DNA of 52,886 nt from Lachnospiraceae bacterium (GTDB taxonomy: Bacteria > Bacillota > Clostridia > Lachnospirales > Lachnospiraceae), in assembly GCA_017514845.1 (NCBI GenBank), contig JAFWIM010000230.1:1-52886 (forward strand), in the 5' to 3' direction. The notes under the pieces were generated by a model that was not told the origin of the DNA, searched no databases, and saw only the letters and a list, made by a program, of their open reading frames with translations. Shown piece by piece: positions 41,390-48,390 of the stretch (position 1 is its first letter; every line of letters begins with the position of its first letter). The translations under genes were made by a program, and so were the position numbers.

Positions 41390-42520
41390 CTACCATCCCC
41401 ACTTAAAACCTGTCCAGTCTATCTTAAACTCTAATTCAGCACCGATTCCTAAACCAAGACCAACGTTTCCTCCTACGCCTCCCGTAGTCGCATGACCACC
41501 TATCGAGGCTCCTGCTCCACCGGCTTTTCCTGATAAGCCAATATCGAACTTAATTCCGAATATCTTAAAGCCGCCCTTAACCTTCCCCTGTGCGACATAA
41601 GCTTCCGCTTTTGCCTCTGCGGCTACTCCATAACCCGTATTGACTGTTCCGTCTTTATCTTTATATGATACTTTTCCGACGCCAATATTTCCTTTTGCTT
41701 CTCCGCTCAAAAGGCTGCCTTCAGCCGATGCGTGAACATCTGTGTTGTCGCTCCCGACCTTTGCCTCAGCCTTACCCGAGACTGCCGATCCGGAAATCGA
41801 TCCGTTAATGCCGACTTGCGGTGCAAGCTTCCCGTTTTTGTATAGAGTTGCTCCGACCGATCCCTCAGCTTTCACCTGGCCGAGTGTCGCTTCCGCGCTT
41901 CCCGACACCACTCCGTAACTGCCGCCGATTTTTCCTTTCGCAACATGTGCCTCTCCTCCGATCTTAGCGTCAAAAAGACTGATACTGTCAAGTTTTCCGT
42001 CTTTGAATTTTACGCCGGAAGTAAATTTGTGTTCCCAGGATGCGCCGCCTATTTCTCCGGAGGCTTCAGTCGATGCGTTTATTCCCCCCAGAGTAGTAGA
42101 AGCAACGGCCGACCCACTTATCCATGCGGCAGAATTGGTGTTGGCAGAGTCAGCCTTAACTTCATTGAAGCCGCCAGATCCGCCTTCATTATTACCGCCT
42201 GTCGAACCGGTCTCTCCGTTTTCACACAGTCCCGCGCTGAATACGGGCTCACCGGCGACTTTGTTTTCCGTGTTTTTATAACAGAATGAAATCTGTCTGA
42301 GAGTATCGGCAAGACGGTCAGTGCCGTTCTTCTGTGCTTCGATATCGCCGGAAATCTTTTTCAGAGTGTCATTGACCATCCATGCAGATGAACTGTTCAA
42401 AGACGCGCATATATTCATTTGAATGATTTCCTGATAAATTCCGCCTATACTGCTACTAATCTGAGAAAGATTTCCGCTGCATATATCGATTCTATCCGGT
42501 TTTACTCTAAAACATGACAT
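41390..42520 (-). CDS. Candidate T7SS substrate with repeated beta-strand C-terminal domain
   Basis: Protein of 376 residues. The N-terminal 95 residues are helical, begin M..FRV and end YKNTENKVAG, the same landmarks as in 7043-8080. A Gly/Ser/Asn linker (about 100-130) leads to a C-terminal domain (about 130-376) built of alternating Gly/Ala/Lys/Glu strands such as GSAEATLGQVKAEGSVGAT and VAAEAKAEAYVAQGKVKGG. It closes with a Gly-rich stretch and the aromatic end FKIDWTGFKWGW. The pattern looks like amphipathic beta-hairpins that could assemble a beta-barrel pore, or fibrous repeats. No enzymatic motif seen. GAGGGGGG precedes the ATG. A promoter lies 110 bases upstream, so the cassette is separately transcribed from the main T7SS block. 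Confidence 0.72.
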   Translation of the reverse strand: MSCFRVKPDRIDICSGNLSQISSSIGGIYQEIIQMNICASLNSSSAWMVNDTLKKISGDIEAQKNGTDRLADTLRQISFCYKNTENKVAGEPVFSAGLCENGETGSTGGNNEGGSGGFNEVKADSANTNSAAWISGSAVASTTLGGINASTEASGEIGGASWEHKFTSGVKFKDGKLDSISLFDAKIGGEAHVAKGKIGGSYGVVSGSAEATLGQVKAEGSVGATLYKNGKLAPQVGINGSISGSAVSGKAEAKVGSDNTDVHASAEGSLLSGEAKGNIGVGKVSYKDKDGTVNTGYGVAAEAKAEAYVAQGKVKGGFKIFGIKFDIGLSGKAGGAGASIGGHATTGGVGGNVGLGLGIGAELEFKIDWTGFKWGW

Positions 42521-42627
42521 GTCAGCCCCCCTCTAACTTCGAATCTATACGAAAGCCATCGCAGTGATATTTTGTGTCGTTTTTCAAACACAGAATTCAT
42601 TCGGTTCATACTTGATCCGACATGCAC

Positions 42628-42657
42628 ATTATAGCAGGGGATTATTATTTATGCGAA
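42628..42657 (-). promoter_or_regulatory. Predicted promoter of the second T7SS substrate cassette
   Basis: Minus strand: perfect TATAAT (42633-42628) preceded by TGC, 18-base spacer, and TTCGCA (42657-42652) as a weak -35. The leader is about 100 bases. Confidence 0.62.
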
Positions 42658-42728
42658 GTATTTTGACGAATAGCCTCTTTTTTTGACAAACGACATATTT
42701 AGAGACTTTTCACCCGAAAAAGAGGAGT

Positions 42729-42752
42729 GCCCCGGTGGAAATCCACCGGGGC
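42729..42752 (-). terminator. GC-rich hairpin, second of two tandem terminators
   Basis: GCCCCGGTGGA and TCCACCGGGGC pair perfectly. On the minus strand CACTCC and then TTTTT follow. It sits about 205 bases past the DUF1002 gene stop. Confidence 0.6.
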
Positions 42753-42761
42753 AATTATTAT

Positions 42762-42788
42762 GAAAAATTGTCGTGAGGCTTGCTCACG
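42762..42788 (-). terminator. Hairpin with T run, first of two tandem terminators after the DUF1002 gene
   Basis: Minus strand CGTGAG and CTCACG form the stem (42788-42772), followed by ACAATTTTTC. The 435-base gap 42521-42955 otherwise holds AT-rich sequence and the promoter listed above; no gene seen. Confidence 0.6.
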
Positions 42789-42955
42789 TGGTTGTCATTT
42801 ATCTTGTACGATTATAATAGCACCAAAATATGAACAAACTATGAACAAGCCAAACTTTTTTGTACTTTTTTCACAATTATCCACTTCAACGTTTTTATTT
42901 ATTGTTAATATTCACAATATCTTGACTGATATGCTGATTCTCCGGCCTTCGGACA

Positions 42956-43855
42956 TCACTTATTTCCAAGGCTTGCAAGCAATTCCTTAAGGAACTGGAT
43001 CAGCCTCGCCAGAAGTCCCTGAGCTTCTTCTTTCGTGATCCCGTAGTCCGACAGGCTGAAGCCTCTCTGCTGCAGCTCACTGTAAATGCCCCTGGCCTGC
43101 TCCGCAAGATTGTCGGCGTCGAGGTCGAGCGTTGACAGCTTCTCCATCAGGTCAAGAATGAGCTGGCGATCCTCCTCGGACAGAGAGATCTCAAGCTTCC
43201 CGGCTACTTCGTCAATCGCGTTGTTGATATCTTCATCTGTTTTCAGATCATTTTCCGCAACGACCTGTTTCAAAGCTGCAATAATCTCAGCCGCCTCCTC
43301 AGAATCACCGAGAGATTCGGCAAGCTCACCGGTTTTTACCAACTCATCCGTGGCGCTGTCGATCAGCTCCGGGGAGATGGGAGTCCCGTGCATCTGCGAG
43401 TAAGCCTTCATTGCACCGACAAGCGCGGCTGTACCAGAGATCGGTGACGGTCCGGCAACGACAACGGATGCATTCTTCATACCTGCTGTCGCCAGTGCGT
43501 TCTCATACATAGCCGGTGTGACATACGTGATATTGTGGACCTCCACAGTGATGCCGTGACCTTTGCCTTCCTCCAAGACCTTGCAGGATGACAGAGCTCT
43601 CGTGCCGATCACGCTTGAACTTACATAAGAATCCAGATACTCGTGCTCCTCCGCATTTGTAACTGTCACAACAGTGTCATGGGTAAGATCGCTCTCTGTA
43701 ATACCAAGCAGTTTCAGTACTGTTGCCCTCTGCTCACTGTTCAGATCTGCCCCGAGTGCTACATATGGAAGCTGGTCTGATGCAAATGCCGGCTGTGCGC
43801 CCATAATAATGGCTGCGGTCATGCTGAGGGCTAATGCGATATTTCTCAGTTTCAT
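42956..43855 (-). CDS. DUF1002 exported protein
   Basis: Exported protein of 299 residues with a signal peptide (about 1-25, ending AFASD). The DUF1002 core follows: LGADLNSEQRATVLKLLG, a beta/helix part with NITYVTPAMYENAL and VVVAGPSPISGTAALVGAMKAY, and a helical C-terminal half (about 160-299) rich in acidic residues. Related to Bacillus YpuA; its function is unknown. Transcribed alone, with tandem terminators downstream. The 5' leader contains a dyad (43881-43928). Confidence 0.92.
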   Translation of the reverse strand: MKLRNIALALSMTAAIIMGAQPAFASDQLPYVALGADLNSEQRATVLKLLGITESDLTHDTVVTVTNAEEHEYLDSYVSSSVIGTRALSSCKVLEEGKGHGITVEVHNITYVTPAMYENALATAGMKNASVVVAGPSPISGTAALVGAMKAYSQMHGTPISPELIDSATDELVKTGELAESLGDSEEAAEIIAALKQVVAENDLKTDEDINNAIDEVAGKLEISLSEEDRQLILDLMEKLSTLDLDADNLAEQARGIYSELQQRGFSLSDYGITKEEAQGLLARLIQFLKELLASLGNK

Positions 43856-43880
43856 GGTTTATACTCTCCTTTCCTATGCA

Positions 43881-43928
43881 GGAATTCCTGAAGTTCAGCC
43901 TCGTTTGCGAGACTTCGACTGGAATTCT
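43881..43928. other. Nested dyad in the leader of the DUF1002 gene
   Basis: GAATTC at both ends (43882-43887 and 43922-43927), AAGT/ACTT and CTCG/CGAG inside with a TTTG loop. It lies 25-70 bases before the start codon and may be a leader structure or operator. The rest of the 43856-44129 gap is AT-rich with no clear promoter. Confidence 0.4.
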
Positions 43929-44129
43929 ATTCAGCAAAGCTGAAATCATCCAACACCATATATACACTTCAGGTCACCATATAATATCACATTATGCCGT
44001 TTATGTTTCTTAAAGTTTCGTGAACATCGTCAGACAATAATATGCAAAATCATTAATAATCCATTAAAACTTCCCGCATCTTTGTTTTTACACAATTGCC
44101 TCAATCAAAAACGCACTGGCATTCCTGCC

Positions 44130-44387
44130 ATGCCGTTCAAGGCACGAACCCGAAGAGCCTTGAAAAATCTCAACACTAAAAAAGCCAGCCTATCCTATGA
44201 AGAGGGTCAGCTGGCAAACATTCTGGATTTCATACATTCTCACGAACTAAACGGCTGCTTTGTCCCTGAAACAGATTACTGCGAAGAAGAAATCATGCTT
44301 CTCCTTGAACAGGGGCGGGTCCTCGAGCAGGGGTATGTGGTTTCGTTTAAAGTCGGGAAAACAATTGAAGTATATGAGGATACATGA
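44130..44387 (+). CDS. Small protein of unknown function
   Basis: Possible gene of 85 residues on the strand opposite to its neighbours. The product is basic at the N-terminus (FKARTRRALKNLNTKK), then SLSYEEGQLANILDFIHSHEL and an acidic segment, ending in GKTIEVYED. The composition looks protein-like and shows no low complexity. However, the ATG has no Shine-Dalgarno and no promoter is clear; a TTG at 44082 would extend it by 16 codons. It is convergent with the CPBP gene, 118 bases from its end. No family recognised. Confidence 0.4.
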   Translation: MPFKARTRRALKNLNTKKASLSYEEGQLANILDFIHSHELNGCFVPETDYCEEEIMLLLEQGRVLEQGYVVSFKVGKTIEVYEDT

Positions 44388-44505
44388 TAAATCTTATCTT
44401 ACATCTACATTTATGTACAGAGATCGTAGACAGATGCGCCTGTTCGGGAAATCAGACCGGCGTTCTTTATATCTTTATATATTTCATGTTAATCGCCACG
44501 CTGCT

Positions 44506-45339
44506 CTATCTCTTCATACGTAATAGCAATACTGTCGAAACAGCGCAGGGAACCAACAGTAATAATTCTGCAGCGCCATACCCGGCAACCGTTGCCGCAA
44601 CACTGGCGCCGCCCTTTAAAACGGTAACCGGGAAAGCGGCCGCTATATCATTAATCGCATGCAGCACAATTACTGAGTATATGTTACCTGAGCGAAGGTA
44701 AATAACCGATAATAGAGAGCCCATGACTAAAGCGTTAACGAGCAATACTGCCGCGCCGGGCAGCCCGGAAATCAAAATATTGCGGAAGTGGGCCATCGAA
44801 AACACGATACCCGATATAATAGCTGCCGTCTTAAGACTGTCTGCTCCGCCCCTGCGCTGCTTTACGACACGGAACAAAATATCCCCAATGATTCCCCGGA
44901 AAACCAGCTCCTCGATGACCGCAATCAGTATGTAATACAGCATTGAGAATGCAATATCAGGGCCGCTTCTAAGGCCTTCGGCACCCATTATGCTGGCTAT
45001 GATGCTCCACCCGGAAAAAAGGACGATCCATCCCCCGTATAGCAGGCCTTTAAAAAGAGGTTCCCGCCTTTTAAAGAGGACTCTGATCTGCCCATTTAGC
45101 GACATCATGCCTATTACAAAGATCAGCAATATAGCAAGATTCAGACAGGCAGCCAGGTATGGATGTATACTCGATATGCGGAAGAATCCCATAATGCGGA
45201 CCAGGGCTGCCACCCAATAGCGGTTCAGCAGCTCTGCTATAAGTTCATACAGAAGCAAAGACACTGCCATGACTGCCACGGGATGGCCGTCGCTTAAGGC
45301 CCTGGCAAAGTTTCGCACAGATGCAGCTACTTTTCTCAT
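44506..45339 (-). CDS. CPBP-family intramembrane metalloprotease
   Basis: Polytopic membrane protein of 277 residues with the three motifs of the CAAX/bacteriocin-processing (CPBP, Abi) family: EELVFRG (EExxxR) near residue 144, FSMAHF (FxxxH) near residue 181, and HAIND near residue 228. Such proteases cleave membrane-near prenylated proteins or act in bacteriocin maturation and self-immunity. Here it ends an operon with a peptide gene, a PqqD-like protein and a kinase-like protein, so it may process or protect against the peptide product. No Shine-Dalgarno precedes the ATG, which lies 9 bases after the lipoprotein stop. Substrate unknown. Confidence 0.92.
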   Translation of the reverse strand: MRKVAASVRNFARALSDGHPVAVMAVSLLLYELIAELLNRYWVAALVRIMGFFRISSIHPYLAACLNLAILLIFVIGMMSLNGQIRVLFKRREPLFKGLLYGGWIVLFSGWSIIASIMGAEGLRSGPDIAFSMLYYILIAVIEELVFRGIIGDILFRVVKQRRGGADSLKTAAIISGIVFSMAHFRNILISGLPGAAVLLVNALVMGSLLSVIYLRSGNIYSVIVLHAINDIAAAFPVTVLKGGASVAATVAGYGAAELLLLVPCAVSTVLLLRMKR

Positions 45340-45348
45340 ATAACGAAT

Positions 45349-45741
45349 TTAAAAGCTGCCCTTGGCACCTTCGCCGATTCCGATCTCTATATTGTCAGTC
45401 GGAGTCATTTCCTCGACCGGTTCATCTGGTATCATAACTTCTACATGTGATTCTTCTATCAGTTCATCAAGTGTCGGGGCTGACTCCTGCTTTTTTTTCG
45501 AAGCATCGGATTTCGAAGTATCAGTTTTCGAGGCATCCGATTTCGAGGCATCAGATTTTGAACTTTCAGGATTTGCACTCTCCTCATTCGCATTCTCATT
45601 AACGCTTTCATTTACACTTTCAGCGGATACTGCAGAGCTTGTGTTGTCACCGTCAGTCACACCTGAATTGCACCCGACAAGCGCTGTCATGCAGCCGGCA
45701 ATCATCATGCTCATAACAATTCTTTTAATATTCTTCTTCAT
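45349..45741 (-). CDS. Small lipoprotein with Ser-Lys-Asp repeats
   Basis: Protein of 130 residues. It has a lipoprotein signal peptide with lipobox LVGC (Cys about residue 24), then a Ser/Asn/Glu-rich part with VNESVNENANEES. Next are five copies of a SK(S/T)DASK-like repeat (about 63-84) and an acidic tail with two Pro-Glu-Glu segments. The ATG at 45741 has AAGGAG 6 bases upstream; longer frames run back into the nucleotidyltransferase gene. It is the only exported small protein in this operon and might bind or display the peptide product. No family recognised. Repeat number may vary. Confidence 0.8.
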   Translation of the reverse strand: MKKNIKRIVMSMMIAGCMTALVGCNSGVTDGDNTSSAVSAESVNESVNENANEESANPESSKSDASKSDASKTDTSKSDASKKKQESAPTLDELIEESHVEVMIPDEPVEEMTPTDNIEIGIGEGAKGSF

Positions 45742-45752
45742 AAACATCTCCT

Positions 45753-46970
45753 TCATAAGCCCCAGCGGCTCAAATATAATTCTCTTTCTTCTATCTGTTT
45801 TTTCCTTCTGTATGGCTCTGTCACAAGGGCCCACCCCTGCCTTGACTTGTGTTTCAGGGAGTGTATCCACCTGTAGGCCCAGGCGATAGGCAGGAGCCAT
45901 GGACGTCCATCCAGAAAGCCGTACCATTTTACCACACGCATATCATCGTAGCGCGGGCACACCCTGCGGACCATTAATTTCAGCGCGGAAATACTGTACC
46001 TTCCACTGTAGCGGCGAATCTCTTTTGCCGCCTGGGCACTGGCATTATCTTCATTCGACAGCCCGAAAAGGCCATCCCGGAAGATCTTCTCCGCGGCAAG
46101 CCTGGCGAATCCCGGCTCAAGGCGCTTTTTTTCAAAGGGCATGCTCACGCCGAACCATGCTTCGCACAGTGAAAAACAGACACAGGTAAACTCATACAGT
46201 GAGAGCTCTTCCAGCTCAGTCCGGATCTGCTCCCAGTCGGGAGCCTTTCCGTCAACGCGCTCCGCGTTCCTACAGAAGAACACCATATCAAGAAACGCGC
46301 GGAAGCCCATGCCTTTGTTGGTCAGATGCTTTGCAGTATGGGCCATCAGGTATAAAAAATGAAACGCCGGATCCGGTACATACCCATGAGATCTGCTCTT
46401 TACATGCACTGCACTGTTCCATACATTCGAAAAATACCCTCTGTAATCCACTCCGTTCGACAGATGCTCATAGAACATAACGTCATGTATCTCGAACATC
46501 AGGTATGGCCTGACGTATGTCCACACGGCTATATTGTCTACGAATTTCGTATATCCCAGTGCAAGGACGGCCTGATCCGACTTCTTTCTGTCCTCGTGTT
46601 TTATAAGGATATCGCGGTCCCCCATGGTCCGCAGCTCCGGAGCCGGATAATAGTTCCTGAGCAATGTCCCCTTGAACGGCAGGTAATCAATTTCATTTTT
46701 CCCGAGGGCATCGACCACTTGCCTATATGCGTAATCCGAATTCACAGACTGGTATACGTCAGAAAAATATCCTTCTTTGAGCTCCCTCTTGGCACCCGTG
46801 CTGATTTTCTTCATTTTCCTGCACTGCTGGTAGATAATTCCTGAGAGCACCTGCTCAGACGCGATCGAAGCGATCTGATTCCAGTTGACGTGATATGCCG
46901 GTGCCTTCGACTGCCTCCCGTGAATATAATCGGATAACAGGGTGATGAAATAGCGCTGCTCTTTTGTCAT
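45753..46970 (-). CDS. Nucleotidyltransferase-family protein of RiPP-type clusters
   Basis: Protein of 405 residues of the NTP_transf_5-like family. The nucleotidyltransferase signature is LPFKGTLLRNYYP (about 97-109) followed by RTMGDRDILI (Asp pair about 118-120). A helical C-terminal half has HFLYLMAHTAKHLTNKGMGFR, also typical. Such proteins are found with PqqD-like and HPrK-like proteins in lasso-peptide and related gene clusters, where a nucleotidyl transfer to or near a phosphate is suspected but not proven here. The ATG overlaps the PqqD gene stop by 4 bases, and GAGGAAAA precedes it. The residues around 330-405 are basic and Trp-rich. Confidence 0.88.
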   Translation of the reverse strand: MTKEQRYFITLLSDYIHGRQSKAPAYHVNWNQIASIASEQVLSGIIYQQCRKMKKISTGAKRELKEGYFSDVYQSVNSDYAYRQVVDALGKNEIDYLPFKGTLLRNYYPAPELRTMGDRDILIKHEDRKKSDQAVLALGYTKFVDNIAVWTYVRPYLMFEIHDVMFYEHLSNGVDYRGYFSNVWNSAVHVKSRSHGYVPDPAFHFLYLMAHTAKHLTNKGMGFRAFLDMVFFCRNAERVDGKAPDWEQIRTELEELSLYEFTCVCFSLCEAWFGVSMPFEKKRLEPGFARLAAEKIFRDGLFGLSNEDNASAQAAKEIRRYSGRYSISALKLMVRRVCPRYDDMRVVKWYGFLDGRPWLLPIAWAYRWIHSLKHKSRQGWALVTEPYRRKKQIEERELYLSRWGL

Positions 46971-47272
46971 ACATTTTCCTCGGCCGGGCCGTCAGCCGGC
47001 GGCTCCAGAAGATATCCCATGCGGACAAGGTCCTTTATCAGCTTGTCAACATCTTTCAATATCAGCTCCTCCGGGGCATCAAACTGCTCCCGGGCAGCCC
47101 TGATGATACCGTCCCTTCCAAGCCCTTCTTCTATCCTCTGCCAGTACCAGGCCAATGTATCGTTGATCTCCCGGACATACAGGCAGTGCTTCGCTGCCTC
47201 CCCGACGGCTATGATGAGCCAGTCACCACAGACCTGCCGAAGTATGACCCCCTCGCGTATATGGTATCCCAT
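46967..47272 (-). CDS. PqqD-like peptide recognition protein
   Basis: Protein of 101 residues of the PqqD/RRE fold, which binds leader peptides of ribosomally made modified peptides. The order fits: beta strands (IREGVILRQV, DWLIIAVGEA) then INDTLAWYWQRIEEGL and the helix VDKLIKDLVRMGYLL near the end. As a free-standing protein it would present the precursor to modifying enzymes, as B1 proteins do in lasso clusters. GGAGG lies 10 bases before the ATG and starts in the end of the HPrK-like gene, with a 2-base gap. The acidic tail GPAEENV is not part of the fold. Confidence 0.9.
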   Translation of the reverse strand: MGYHIREGVILRQVCGDWLIIAVGEAAKHCLYVREINDTLAWYWQRIEEGLGRDGIIRAAREQFDAPEELILKDVDKLIKDLVRMGYLLEPPADGPAEENV

Positions 47273-47274
47273 CT

Positions 47275-47994
47275 TCAGAGTCCCTCCCCGATTATTTCAT
47301 GAACCATCTCCGTTGATATCATACTCCCATCATTGACCAGTTTCCATACCGGGATATTCCTAAGAAGCGAATCCAGATATCCGCACACCAGGTCCACCTT
47401 CTCTGTCGTATCCGCCACATATAAGAACTGCAGGAACATGGGAAATACGGCTTCCTGTTCACTCATTCGCCTTATTTTATTCTTCCTGCCCTGCTCAAGA
47501 AGGATGATCCCCCTGAGCCTTGCGGATTTTGTGCCTGACCATCCCTCTTTCCCTGTCCATGGGCTTGGATGTACGTAAAATCCGTCATCTTTTATTGACA
47601 CTACAGGCTTATCGCCATTGATGATCTCCGTCCCACTGCCGTACATCCTCATCCAGTTATAAAGCTGCGTGGTCTTACCGACGCCGCTCTTCCCGGTGAA
47701 CAGATACGCTCCACCCTTCCATATGAATGCCGCCCCGTGAAAAAGAAAACAGCACTTGTGTAAAACGATATCCGAAAATGATTCTATGAGGAGACTGTAC
47801 TCGGCAAATGCCGGGCCGCTTCCGAGCCGCCCCATTTCCCTGACTACGGCTTCAACACTGACCGGCTGCACAATATCGTAAGCCGCACATTCTTCACCAG
47901 AAGTCAGAAAGCAGTCAAAATATTTCTTTGTTCCCGCAAAGTTCAGTGTGAACTGATACTCATGCCCGGCAATACTTACGTGAATCGTATTCAT
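47275..47994 (-). CDS. HPr-kinase-like protein of RiPP-type cluster
   Basis: Protein of 239 residues related to the C-terminal domain of HPr(Ser) kinase and to lasso-peptide kinases. HGAAF (about 86), Walker A TGKSGVGKTT (about 100-109), an Asp in INGDKPVV (about 128) and HPSPWTGKEGW (about 142-152). Relatives phosphorylate a Ser in precursor peptides; here the peptide at 48136-48372 is the obvious substrate candidate. No Shine-Dalgarno precedes its ATG (upstream reads CTAATCATCTA). A nested hairpin element lies just upstream, so its expression seems restrained. A C-terminal half beginning about residue 160 has LRGIILLEQGRKN, as in this family. Confidence 0.9.
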   Translation of the reverse strand: MNTIHVSIAGHEYQFTLNFAGTKKYFDCFLTSGEECAAYDIVQPVSVEAVVREMGRLGSGPAFAEYSLLIESFSDIVLHKCCFLFHGAAFIWKGGAYLFTGKSGVGKTTQLYNWMRMYGSGTEIINGDKPVVSIKDDGFYVHPSPWTGKEGWSGTKSARLRGIILLEQGRKNKIRRMSEQEAVFPMFLQFLYVADTTEKVDLVCGYLDSLLRNIPVWKLVNDGSMISTEMVHEIIGEGL

Positions 47995-48018
47995 TAGATG
48001 ATTAGTTCTTTAAAGAAA

Positions 48019-48117
48019 GGAGCTGTCGCATAAGACAAGGTCAGCACTACATATAACAGACATTTGCAAATAACGCCTGTTATATGTAGTGCGTACTCGC
48101 CTTAACGCGACAGCCCC
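48019..48117. repeat. Nested palindromic element between peptide gene and maturation genes
   Basis: Three concentric inverted repeats. Outer GGAGCTGTCGC (48019-48029) with GCGACAGCCCC (48107-48117), one mismatch. Middle 16-base perfect arms 48044-48059 and 48077-48092. Central palindrome ATTTGCAAAT (48062-48071). On the minus strand the outer arm is followed by TTTCTTT, so it could act as a terminator or attenuator after the peptide gene. The outer arm matches the terminator at 37188-37213, so the middle part may be an insertion into an ordinary terminator, as with MITE-like elements. Confidence 0.85.
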
Positions 48118-48135
48118 TACAGATTTATTTGACTC

Positions 48136-48372
48136 TTAGAAACCTATAAGTATATCCCACGTATCTGAATCGGCAAGATTAAAACCTTCCGGCCATGTAT
48201 CCGGATTATTTACATCAAAATCCTCAAACAAACACATATCCGAAAATTCTTCCCAATATTCTTCCCACGCTGCAGGATCACTAACTCCAAGCGCCGCCAA
48301 CTGTGATACCGTCAATGAAATAGTGCCGTTCCCATCGAGAAAAACCGGACTATTATAGCTCCTTTTTGCCAT
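48136..48372 (-). CDS. Candidate precursor peptide (78 residues) with lasso-like leader motif
   Basis: The peptide begins MAKRSYNSPVFLDG. Y6, P9, F11 and T21 fit the lasso-leader pattern YxxPxLxxxGxxxxxT, with Gly at 14 and 16 flanking the expected Gly position. That motif is what PqqD-like proteins bind in known lasso systems. The remainder (about 30-78) is very acidic and has five Trp/Phe-rich segments (AWEEYWEEF, DTWPEGF, DTWDILIGF), with one Cys. The usual small-ring core is not obvious. GGGGGG stands 6 bases before the ATG, 18 bases after the stop of the large surface protein gene. The hairpin element follows. A precursor role is inference from motif and neighbours. Confidence 0.78.
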   Translation of the reverse strand: MAKRSYNSPVFLDGNGTISLTVSQLAALGVSDPAAWEEYWEEFSDMCLFEDFDVNNPDTWPEGFNLADSDTWDILIGF

Positions 48373-48390
48373 TTCAATCCCCCCTTTTAA

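Noticed and set aside
44384-44701. Plus-strand open frame overlapping the CPBP gene end
   Set aside because: It has no ribosome binding site and its second half is antisense to conserved membrane protease sequence.
45362-45889. Plus-strand open frame with long Ser/Phe-rich repeats
   Set aside because: It is the complement of the Ser-Lys-Asp repeats of the lipoprotein, which has a lipobox and a good ribosome binding site.
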